NCBI RefSeq assembly: GCF_021917145.1
Contig: NC_061076.1
Coordinates: 1,841,032 to 1,905,031, forward strand
Source of the DNA: Hypomesus transpacificus
Lineage: Eukaryota; Chordata; Actinopteri; Osmeriformes; Osmeridae
Direction: 5' to 3'
DNA: 64,000 nucleotides
The position numbers and the translations under genes were made by a program. The notes under the pieces are model-generated. The model did not search any database, was not told where the DNA came from, and saw nothing but the letters and a program-made list of their open reading frames with translations. Positions 35,971 to 64,000 of this stretch are shown one piece after another. Positions within the stretch are counted from its first letter, which is position 1. Every line of letters begins with the position of its first letter.

Positions 35971-36722
35971 CCATGCAGATCTTTGTGTCACTGCATCAAG
36001 TTCCCTGCTTATTTCAGATCAATACCACACTGAAATGGAAAAGCCACAAAGAGATGCTTTTTTCTGTTATAAATAATATTTTGTCTAAAAAAAAACATAA
36101 TACTAAATTAATTTGTGCTTCAGTAAACCTTTACAGAGTGACAAAGGTTTACAAAAGTTATTACATTCACCCTCATTTTGAAACTTTCCAGCACAAAAGA
36201 GGATGACTGTATCCCAAGTCAGAACCCAGTCTCCATTGACAGGAAACCTCCCCCAACTCAATCCAATTACACACCAACACACATATGGACGTTGGCACCA
36301 TCATTACACACAATTTAGGTATATTTTCCTTTATCACTGGTGCAATGTTGAATATGTAACTGTGATCATAATCACTTAACATAGTCAACACACACTGAAC
36401 ACACACCCACCCCTAAAAACAGATGACAGCTTTGATGTATCCACAGTCATGTCCAACAGTACAGATACATAGTCACACATAGGGGAAACAAGCAAAGCAG
36501 TTGGCATTATAAAAAATAAAAAGTAAAGTATTTTTATAATGCTTTACACAATTACTAAAACTAAAAGGAAAAATACATACATTTCTGCTTTGCTTGATTC
36601 ACACGGCAATTCATTGTCATGAACCATGGCAATGGCCAAATTACACCATTACAAAGATGGCTTTTAATGTTAGCATATAGTATGTCATTGTAAAATCTGA
36701 TTATCTGGTCATGACAGAAAGC

Positions 36723-36728
36723 TTTATT
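36723..36728 (-). terminator. kcnh6: Candidate poly(A) signal for kcnh6
   Basis: AATAAA on the minus strand about 920 nt beyond the stop codon. Others further on are possible. Confidence 0.35.
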
Positions 36729-37324
36729 TCTTTGCACAAAATGGCCGCAACATTTGTTGTGTTGTGCACTATTCCGTATGAAGGTTGGTTTGTAATCCTT
36801 CATCAGAAATGTTGAGTTACTTGTTGTCACACCAACACCAACCTTCCATCTCAAATGACTGGTTAAAAAACAACCGTTAATTATTAATTTTAGTTGTCAT
36901 CTCAATTCATCTCATTATATTTTATAGATCAACCAAAAAGTGTTGTGACTGTTAACTTTGTGCATAAGCATTCATGATTTAAGATCCCCTTTTTCTAAAT
37001 TCAACACATTTTCATATTTTCTTTTAATTCTAAGAAAAAGGACACAAATCTATATGGACGGGCTGGTTGTGCACGTCTTCTACAGTGTGATTGTCCTACA
37101 CAGGCAGACAAAAAGGTGTCTCTCTCCACAAAAGGAGCATGAAGCGGCCATGCTTGTAATCTCACCTCATCACTTAAAGGAAACATTAGGATGGTATGTT
37201 GTTGCTACATCTTAAAAGGTATGTGGGGCGTGTTGTGAGTATTTGTGTGACGTGTTTGTGTTTCTGGATGATCATAGTCAGCTCAGTGCAGGTCAGTTCT
37301 CCTCAGGAAGAGGTTGGCCTGGGC

Positions 37325-37327
37325 CCT

Positions 37328-37404
<77 letters not shown>

Positions 37405-37405
37405 G
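37325..37405. repeat. GA microsatellite in kcnh6 3'UTR
   Basis: About 40 GA dinucleotides, almost uninterrupted, 240 nt past the kcnh6 stop codon and therefore probably transcribed as CU repeats. Confidence 0.95.
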
Positions 37406-37647
37406 GGAAAGGAGCCAGTGGTACTGGCCCGTGAGTCTGGGAGAAAGAGAGGAGGCATTTTCCTGATCTTCCCCCTCGGCAGTGTGAAAGGCAATCCACG
37501 TTCTTCAGCAGCATTTAACAGATCAGGGTCAGGGATGGGAAAAGGCTGGAGAAGAAGAGGATTAGCATGGTGTCTGGAGCACCGTATGTCTGCCCTCCTG
37601 TGGTGGGGCAGGGGGTGCTCGGTGGAGGGCGGAGGGGGCGGGCGGGT

Positions 37648-55874
<18,227 letters not shown>

Positions 55875-56774
55875 TTTGACGCTGAAAGAGGAGACTTCTC
55901 CGACTCATGAACCTTGTAAATTGCAGAATTAACAGAAGTAAAACCTGACTTCAAGAAAACAGACTTTCGTGTCATGGAGGTAGGCGACAAAAAAGAAACG
56001 TATTTCTGGAAGCGTCTGATGATTAAATAACCGTGTCACCCCGCAGCCGCGAAGACTGGTTGCCAGGGCGATGGAACGAGCGCTCCACAGGAAGATGGTG
56101 CGCGCGATACAGAGACTATATCCAAAGTGAAGCTCAATTCAACAAGCAACTCTGGATTATTCATTCAAACTGAAGAGCGAAGTGGAAAAAAAGTGGAAAA
56201 CGTGCCGTTGTATGAAGAGTAAGAAAGTTCCTTTCGCATCAGTTAATTACGTATAAGCAACGCCACGGGTAAGCAAAGCCGCTGAAAGGACCAACGGTTG
56301 GAAGCCAATAAAATTTAGCATTTCATCCTAGAATCTGATCAAATAATTGGCGCATCAAGGAAGAAGCTCCTATTTACCAGACTAGTCAACAACCCCCGAC
56401 TGTCCCTATTTGACAGATTTCCCCTGCGCAGGCCAGGGGAGTCGTCACCCGACGTGGCTGACACTCTGACAGAGAGCAGAGACACCCTCATCAACTGCCT
56501 CACTCCACATCACAAGTCTCACGGCTCAAAATAGCATGCCACTTTCTCTTTAGCACCGTTGCCCGCCCCTTTACTTATTCAATCATACGGGGAGAACGTG
56601 TCAGCGGATCTGATGAGATTTGTAAAATATGATTGTCTCTGCCGCCTTTGTGCTTAGAGATTTGCCAGGCCTTTGTCTATTGTTATTTACTTCATTGCCA
56701 GGCCGTGATACTGGAGTGAACCGTTAACACCGCAGGACAATCAACTGCTGCATTTAATAGTAGTGACTTGTAGT

Positions 56775-56905
56775 AGTGAAATGTAAAAATGTAATCGTTA
56801 CCAGAGACTTTTATTAAAAGCGATGTACAGGGGTCGATTTGAACTCGCTTCTTCTTGATCTGCGGTCAAATTCTCCCACTGAGTTATATCCATTACATTT
56901 TTAAA
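56775..56905 (-). repeat. Degenerate tRNA-like SINE copy
   Basis: GGGGTCGATTTGAACTCGC (antisense B box), then GCGGTCAAATTCTCCCACTGAG, preceded by CTTTTATTAAAAGCGATGTACA, resemble a SINE of another or older family. Confidence 0.35.
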
Positions 56906-57085
56906 CCATAGAGTTAACCTTTTTTAACCTTCTTTAGGTTTGGAATGGATGTGAAGACTATACAGAGCTTTTTATTTCGTTTTGTTTTTGCCCGTGAAGA
57001 CAGGAACATTTTGGTATTTATTTGTGGCGATGAAGAGAGGAGGGACCCAACAATTCATTCACACCTTTGCCGTAAGAAACCGATA

Positions 57086-57090
<5 letters not shown>

Positions 57091-57159
<69 letters not shown>
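57091..57159. repeat. CA microsatellite
   Basis: About 34 perfect CA repeats in the kcnh6-gfap intergenic region. Confidence 0.98.
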
Positions 57160-57162
<3 letters not shown>

Positions 57163-59639
57163 TGGCACACATGCTTCAAAGATGGGGATGCAGTAGGAGC
57201 AGGTGTGAATGCTGAGAGGAGCAGAGAGGGGCTGTGCGTCCCCAGGGGGATTTGGACCTGAGCTAAGACTGGCAGCCCTGACCCACTGTGGTCTGTGTTG
57301 ATCAGATAGTCTCCATAGAGACTAGCCCTTAGCCCTCTCCATCTGTACATCGACAAACAATGTAAAAACACATTCCCTTTCTAACCCTTGAATTTGTTTC
57401 CTTTGTAAGATAAACTGATTTGAAGACTACATGTCAAGATTCATATTATACGTGTAAGCCTTAATGTGAGACAGAACCTCATTTGCAAGTGAGGGACTGT
57501 GAATATGTTAATGATCAACACCACACAGAGCAAAAACTGTTTCATTAAAGAGCATTGATGTTGGCAAATAATGAAAAAACATACTTTAATGCATTGATAC
57601 ATACGACATAATGCCAGGATCAGAGAGCAGTTTTCGTCTCATGCCATAGAGAAGAAAACAGACGCACATTCGCTGCTGCTCTCACTTAATCATCCCAACC
57701 AGACGGTTGGGAGATATCAGATTTGAAAATAAAACTAACGTTCAGTTTAGGTGTTTGACAATTAATGATTGGTTAAGGAGGGATCAAAAAACAGTCAATG
57801 TCAATGTTGTTCAGGTTGTTGTGGTGAACCAGAAGGTGGTGATGCTGTAAGGTAGGTGGGGTGAGAGGTGAGGTGGTTGTCCTGTGTTTTGTCTCAATGA
57901 GCTTGATGAAATGAGAGCTAAAATTAACCAACCAAGCACACATGCCTTTCCATGACCCTTTGGTGTGAGGGCCAAGTGGGACAGGAATGCGGGCTGAAGA
58001 GTGCAACAGACATGGGGGCTTAAGGTGGAGGGGCGCAGTCTACAGCAATAATCTACTTTGTGAGTGTGTGTGTGTTTGTGAGTGTTCTGGTTGGCATGCA
58101 CACACATCAGAATTGTGTCTGAGTTATTGATGTCATATACAGTACATAAATACATTAGCAGACAGAGCTATCGATTCTGTCTGCATGCACTCTCGTGTCC
58201 AAATGTGTCAGGAAATAAGCGAATGTCAAATCATTATGTGGAGTATAATGATTATTAGACTACCAGCTTGGCTATTATGGAGTCCTCTTATTAAGAGTTC
58301 TGCATGTTCTTCAGATGAAAATGTCGTGTGGAGGCGTAGCTGTGTTTGTGTAGGGTCAGTGTCCTTCTCACTGACCCTGACAGGGACACTGTCACTGAAA
58401 GGTACACTCTTCTACCGGACCTCTCCCTGACTTTATCCCTTATCACCAATGTCACCGGGTCCAATCAGACCCAAGGTCAAAAGGTCAGCTTACTGTCACC
58501 CCAGCCCTGCTTTTCCCCCTCTTCCCAGTCCCCTGGATGGACAAGACTTGCAAAGTCAAACACCAGAGTCCACACCCAGACGGAGTGAATGTTTTATCTA
58601 GCTGGAATTCCTTCTGCTGTGGCAGGACCAGAGACACACCATTCCTCAGATAAAAGCCAGGCCCAACAGGCTACTGCACAGACAAAACACAATCCCAGTT
58701 ACAAACGGACACAACGCTAACCCTAATATTATGGGTTTATATTCACACACACACCCTCATATACACACGCACGCACACACACACACACAGACGCACACAC
58801 GCCCTCACATGCAGCTATTATTGGCTATTACTCTTAGGAGATGAGAGTTGTTGTGTGATAAAACCCTGAAGACTTGTCCCCTGACACCAACTATTCACAC
58901 ACACACACAAACACGCGCACACACACACACACACACGCACACGCACACACACGGCTTTCCAGTCCAGCTACCTTTGCAACACAGTCACACACATGTATTA
59001 ACGTATAGGCCATATAAAACATGTGGCATGCTGGGATTGTGTTGGATGATGTCAAGGAAACCACGATAAAAACTTTCAAGAGCACTCATCTCCAATCTGT
59101 CTATGAGTGTCTCTCTTTTGTACTCTTTTGTAGACGAGAATAAGGGGTCCTTGATCATAGGACAGTGTTTGATCATTTAGAATAGAGTTTTCGAGTCTGT
59201 GTCTAGATATGATGTCCCTGCGTCCCTTAAGGCCTCTCTGAAGTCGCTCTGGATCCTGATCCAGGCATGTGGACTCCACCCCCATCTCAGATCCTTGCCA
59301 ATGGTCAGAAACCATCTATAGACATGATGGACATTGACCATTGCTGTCAGTCTCCTGTTTGTCATCTTACACATCTCCCACATGCTCTATCATGTGGATG
59401 ACGAGGTGAAGGTTGTCTGTCAGTGTCAATCGCTGTCATCCTGACGTGGCGATGGTGGTGATGTATACAGATGCATGTTGAGTTATCATCTGCAATTTTT
59501 CCATCTGTGTATTCATCCATAACAGTAGCTCAAGCAAGGCCAACGGCCATCCAATATGAATCTATGTGCATGTTACACTCAAGAGAAGTACATTTCACTT
59601 ACACATACAATGTGTCTGTCATTTAATGAAGAAATAAAC

Positions 59640-61139
59640 AAAGCATAAGGAAATACATGTTTTATTGGTGTTAACACATGGTCATCAAGGGTTGGTCATA
59701 ACTAAGGTTATAGTCACAGGTGTTAGTTTAGATTTTGCTGAAAGGTATATGTGTTCCTGCTGTTTGTTTCTTCAGCAGGCAGACAGGAGCGAGAAGCATC
59801 CAGGACTGACAAAAGGGATGTAAGGAAAGCGAACAGAGAGAGAGGGAGAGAGAGAGAGAATTAAAGTGAGAGACCATGAGAGAGGGAGAAAAGCACATGC
59901 AGGAACAATCGTTATCAGTCTTCAGCGAAGAGAGAAGGGCCAGCGTTCTAAAACACCATGTTTAATTATAAGCAGGTGGTAAGGCTGTCAGCAGAGCTCC
60001 TGCAGGGGGAGAGCTGGATTAAAGAGTTAGTGTTGTGACATCTAGCCCACAACAAAAAATACAGGGCTTGTGTGAGAGGCCCGTCGTCAAGGAGACAGGA
60101 CCTCACTGTACTCGTTCTGGCAGCACCATGCTATCTCTACAGCATCCTCCCATGTGTCGCTCCCCTATCACTCAGACACTCCAGAGGCTGGCCTGAAGGA
60201 CTACCAGGGGTTTGAGGGTAAGGGTTGCGACAATACTTCCAAAAAACCCCTGTCCCACTTTCATCCTGTCCCGCACACCCTTGGTGTTCAAGTGGACATG
60301 CGATGGCACAGTCCTCGTGTTGGAAATGCGGCGTGTCCGACCTCTGAGGAGAGAACTTCTGCATCCAAAGACGTAGCACCATGGTGCTGACAGGTTGTCA
60401 GTCTCAGGGAAGATGGGTATGGATGGAGAACATGGAAGAGGGCCAAAACGGAACACACTGACAGAGAGGCCCTGGGGAACGGTGGGATCAAGTTAAAAGG
60501 AGAAACTAGGGTGAAATCTTTCTATGTTCTACAACAGCTCTGCCTAATTCACCACTTTTACACACTTGTCATCTCTTCTGTCTAAGACGTCTTGTCCGAT
60601 CCCGCCTACTGCTTCCTCCAGCGCCTGCAGTTACCTCCTCACTTTCCACATACACGTCTGCCACATAGCTTCATCTCGGCACCAGGACCAAGCAGAACAC
60701 AAGCACTACATTTCAAGGCCTTCTCTCATGGAACTATTTCAAAACAACACAAATGTTGAACAGTCTGTTCTGTTAGTGAGAGCGAAAGAAATTGTGTGCA
60801 TCTTGAACACAGACAACACTGTAAACTTTCTTAGTGCTCACAGCACCTATCTCTAACATGGATCAAACACCTATTTCATGCAACAACAAATGTTTTTGGT
60901 AGACGTTCTAATAACGTTAAGTATTTGACAGTAGTGTTGTTATACTGGCTTGTGATGATGTGGGGAGCACTAGCAGGAGTGGGATGGTGTGATAGTTGTG
61001 ATCGGGGGGGACTTTGGAGTTGGAGATGAGAAAGAAATCTGGTAAGAAACGTGTGTCATGATCAAAACCAGTCAAAGTCCACCAAGCATTGCTAGGGACA
61101 GCGTGCCAGGTTTTGCCAGAGCAGTGAGTGTCCTTCAGA
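59640..61139 (-). other. gfap: gfap 3'UTR
   Basis: From the stop codon at 61140 to AATAAA (59666-59661) there is no exon or coding frame of note. A 1.5 kb 3'UTR is a reasonable reading. Confidence 0.55.
59661..59666 (-). terminator. gfap: Candidate poly(A) signal AATAAA of gfap
   Basis: Perfect AATAAA on the minus strand about 1.5 kb beyond the gfap stop codon. Confidence 0.5.
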
Positions 61140-63355
61140 TCAAGGCAGATCCTTCCGTTCAGCTGTAGATTCTTTTATGATCTGAAGAGAGACCAAATTA
61201 ATTTGTTAGTTGTGACAGCACAATGCAGGAGGGATAGTCAAGTGTGCTCAGTCTGGGAGTTTATCTTTAAAAGGGAGTCAGGTGACTGAGCGGTGGGGAA
61301 TCGGGCTAGTAATCTGAAGGTCGCCAGTTCGATTCCCAGCTGAGCCAAATGACGTTGTGTCCTTGGGCAAGGCACTTCACCCTACTTGCCTCGGGGGAAT
61401 GTCCCTGTACTTACTGTAAGTCGCTCTGGATAAGCGAGTCTGCTAAATGACTAAATGTATATGTAAAACACCAGTAGCTCAGCCACAGTGATGTCACATG
61501 CCCTGCTGCCCCCTGGAGGAACAAACCAGGAAGCACACCACACCACCACCACACCACTGACGCAGGGTGTCAGTCCCTGGCTTACCTCCCCGTCTCGAGT
61601 CTCCACAGTCCGCACCAAGATACTTTTCTTAACATGGGCCTCCATGGGGATCCTGGTGTCCATATTCTCTGAAGCGAGTGAGTAGATGTTCAGACAGGGA
61701 AGAAGCGTAATGCCTTTCAATTTCATTATGATGAGGATATATATTTTTTAATCTGTCAATGAAAGGTCGAGGGAATAATCTGATGAGTTATAATTGTGGT
61801 AATCAAACTGACCTCTGAATTGCACGTTGGAAAAGCTCTGCATCGGCACAGTGATCCTGAAGACAAACATGAGAGGGCTTTACAATCAACACGAGACATT
61901 CAGCAACATTACGTCTGCCGTTACATTTATATTAGCTGATAAAAATCGCTTTGTCAAGGATCTCTTTCGTCATCGCTGTGGTCACCCCCCCGGCCTCCCC
62001 TTCTACATGCCCTGCGTTGCTGACCTGCTTTCCTCCCCCTCCAAAAGTTTCCTGTAGGTGGCGATCTCTATATCCAGGGCCAGTTTGACGTTGAGCAGGT
62101 CCTGGTACTCCTGCAGATGTCTGGCCATCTCCTCCTTCAGCATCTGGGTCTCCTCCTCCAGATGGCTCACCGTATCCTGGTAACCAGCCGTCTCCACGGA
62201 GAAGCGGTCCTCCATCTCACGTAGCTGCCGCTCCAGGGACTCGTTCTGCAGGGGGGAGAAAATAGGTTGGAAATGGGGTGTCAGGTGGCTGAGCGGTTAG
62301 GGAATCGGGCTACTAATCAGAAGGTTGCCGGTTCAATTCCCGGACGTGCCAAATGACGTTGTGTCCTTGGGCAAGGCACTTCTCCCTACTTGCCTTGGAG
62401 GGAATGTCCCTGTACTTACTGTACGTCACTCTGGATAAGAGCGTCTGCTAAATGACTAAATGTAAATAAAAACCAAACGTCGTTACCGGAAGGTTTGGGA
62501 TTGTGTGCTGGATGTTCGGAGGTCGGTGTTCTGAATGGACTCACTGTTCCTCGGAGGGCCTCAAGGTCACAGGTCAACACCTGCATCTGCCGACGATAGT
62601 CATTGGCCTCCTGCTTGGCCTGTCGCAGCGCCTCTGTGTTCCTCTTGGCAGCATCGGTCATGTCAGCAAACTGGGCACAACATCAAAACAAGAGACGCAC
62701 CGGATGTTTTCGGCGTGTGTGTTTGCATGTGCAGCGTTCAACACGTGCAACATACCTGGCTTTGTCTGAAAGAAGGCATTGTGTGCTTTGTTGTCTCTGA
62801 ACAAAAGCAGAATGGGATTTGCCCAGGTGTGGATGTATTGGTGAGGGTAACCCTAACCCTGTTCCTGCTACGCCATGTTCACAACCATGTGGACTACGCC
62901 ATGTCCACAACGCTCCTACCTATGCACTTTGTAAAGCTCTCTCTTGGAAGTCGCTTTGGATAAAAGTGTCTGCTAAATGAATAAATGTAAATGTACCTTG
63001 GAGCGATACCACTCCTCCGTCTCCTGCATGTTGGAGGAGGCCATGGACTCATACTGGACCCTGATGTCCTTCAGAGCCGAGGTCAGGTCTGGCTTGGACA
63101 CGTCCAGATCCACATGGATCTGCTGGGCCATCAGCTGCTCCTGCAACTCACGCAGCTCCTGAGGAGGAGTCCGAGATTTCATCTTTAATCTCATTTAATC
63201 TCATTAATTCTCTGTCAAAAAGATGAGAGATTAACCAGAGGGGACTAGGGGAAGCTCACCTCCTCGTGAATCTTCTTCAGGAAGTCTATCTCTTCGTGCA
63301 GTCCGTCGATCTTCCTCTCCAACTGAACACGGTTGAGGGCCGCCTCATCCACATC

Positions 63356-63416
<61 letters not shown>

Positions 63417-63582
63417 CACACACGGACACACGGACACGCATACATACGCACAGGCATAGTGGGTCACTTTACTTAAAGAATATATTTCAGAGATTGTACT
63501 GATGAGATGAGAGAGACTCACCTGTCTGAAGGTGTTCAGGCTGTTCTCTGCATCCTGCCTGAGGCCCATCTCATCTTGCAGC
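61140..63582 (-). CDS. gfap: Glial fibrillary acidic protein (type III intermediate filament), 5' exon outside the window
   Basis: Eight exons: 63582-63522 (61 nt), 63355-63260 (96), 63158-62997 (162), 62670-62545 (126), 62245-62025 (221), 61856-61813 (44), 61668-61586 (83), 61181-61140 (42, stop). The 61-96-162-126-221-44 series is the classic type III exon pattern, and phases close. The missing first exon would encode the head and coil 1A. The product is the astrocyte/radial-glia filament subunit. Visible: coil 1B and coil 2 heptads, the rod-end [23 protein letters not shown], and a short tail. [25 protein letters not shown] and [13 protein letters not shown] match GFAP rather than vimentin, desmin or peripherin. 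Two SINEs sit in introns and repeats touch two splice sites. Confidence 0.92.
61275..61468 (+). mobile_element. tRNA-derived SINE (copy 10)
   Basis: Full-length, antisense in the last gfap intron; head GTGACTGAGCGGTGGGGAATCG, tail GCTCTGGATAAGCGAGTCTG. Confidence 0.9.
62276..62470 (+). mobile_element. tRNA-derived SINE (copy 11)
   Basis: Full-length, antisense in a gfap intron, 30 bp upstream of exon 62245-62025; tail CACTCTGGATAAGAGCGTCTG. Confidence 0.9.
62870..62997 (+). mobile_element. SINE/L2-tail repeat, second family (copy 3), ending at a gfap donor
   Basis: ACTTTGTAAAGCTCTCTCTTGG, then GGATAAAAGTGTCTGCTAAATG and AATAAATGTAAATGTA, which runs into the gfap exon at 62997. The first intronic bases of the gfap donor (GTACAT) are the end of this element. 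Confidence 0.75.
63356..63425. repeat. CA microsatellite forming a gfap 3' splice site
   Basis: About 25-30 CA repeats on the plus strand, i.e. TG on the gfap strand, end in TGTGTAG|GATGTGGATG, the acceptor of the 96-nt exon. Confidence 0.95.
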
Positions 63583-64000
63583 CTGGGAGCGAGAACAACA
63601 GGTGGTTAGTCCTACCCAGACACACGCAAACAGAGGAACACACAAGACAGAACCAATGTCGCTGTGACGGATATCTGTCCGAATGTAAAGTCTTTTAAAG
63701 TCTATAAAGTTTGTGTGCGGTTCATTTAATTTAACAACCTAATGGCCAGAGGAGATCCTGTTGAGAATTAGCAGATAGTTGTTAGGGGCCGGGCCAAGCT
63801 GAATGGGGAGTTCATGCATCATTAGCCATTCACTCCTGTCCAGCAGCCATCTGTCTTTCCCAGGGGGGAGTTGAAGCACAACAGAGCCTCATGCACGTCA
63901 CTTATTCAGAAACATCTAAACTCGCAAAAAAAAGTGTGTACACATACAAGTAACTCCATCTGACCCGCTCTTAAAAGTGCTTTTTCACACTATCAAAAGT
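63583..64000 (-). other. gfap: gfap intron 1 (partial)
   Basis: No exon or repeat is evident between the exon starting at 63582 and the window edge; the first coding exon must lie to the right. Confidence 0.6.

Larger units (their letters stand above)
36180..37647 (-). other. kcnh6: kcnh6 3'UTR and convergent intergenic region
   Basis: No exon is visible. TTTATT at 36723-36728 reads AATAAA on the minus strand, a candidate end for kcnh6. A GA microsatellite lies at 37325-37405. Confidence 0.4.
55875..59639. other. Intergenic between kcnh6 and gfap
   Basis: The kcnh6 5'UTR and promoter should lie within the first few hundred bases. The rest holds a degenerate tRNA-like repeat (about 56775-56905), CA microsatellites (57091-57159, 58745-58955) and a 9-bp stem (GGGTCAGTG/CACTGACCC) at about 58352-58376. 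No coding exon is recognisable. Confidence 0.5.

Noticed and set aside
61140..63582. Vimentin, desmin or peripherin
   Set aside because: Exon sizes fit all type III filaments, but the tail ITVPMQSF...[13 protein letters not shown] fits only GFAP.

Overview
This is a stretch of a vertebrate nuclear genome, almost certainly a ray-finned (teleost) fish. The evidence is spliced genes with GT-AG introns, dense microsatellites, and many copies of a tRNA-derived SINE whose 3' tail is of the fish L2/UnaL2 type. The species cannot be fixed from the window. All exon coordinates were read by eye from splice sites, reading phase and recalled family sequence; the phases of every complete gene close exactly.

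Layout, left to right: 1-3170 is intergenic with a decayed Tc1/IS630-type DNA transposon and other repeats. 3171-9035 (minus) is hsd3b7, six coding exons, 369 codons. 9036-11898 holds the hsd3b7 5' flank, a MITE-like element and the setd1a 3'UTR. 11899-23609 (minus) is setd1a, 20 coding exons, about 2213 aa, with one AT-AC U12-type intron. 26207-29777 (minus) is ccdc47, 12 coding exons, 489 aa. 32800-34839 (plus) is dcaf7, 7 exons, 342 aa. 37648-55874 (minus) is kcnh6, an ERG potassium channel, 16 coding exons, about 1192 aa, with two candidate internal start exons that would make channels lacking the PAS domain. 61140-63582 (minus) is the 3' part of gfap; its first exon lies beyond the right edge.

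The neighbours do not form an operon or pathway. setd1a and hsd3b7 are head-to-tail neighbours as on human 16p11.2. ccdc47, dcaf7, kcnh6 and gfap belong with human 17q genes. The window therefore joins two blocks that are apart in human. ccdc47 and dcaf7 are divergent across a 3 kb intergenic segment; dcaf7 and kcnh6 converge.

No CRISPR array, bacterial system, rRNA or functional tRNA gene is present. The most unusual signals are: the AT-AC intron inside the setd1a catalytic region; the putative ERG1b-like start exon with a TATA-like box in kcnh6; a TG repeat forming the 3' splice site of a gfap exon; a retroposon tail abutting a gfap 5' splice site; a 19-unit poly-G minisatellite filling a SET-domain intron; a 130-bp near-perfect palindrome in hsd3b7; and an undescribed two-part hairpin repeat cluster upstream of dcaf7.
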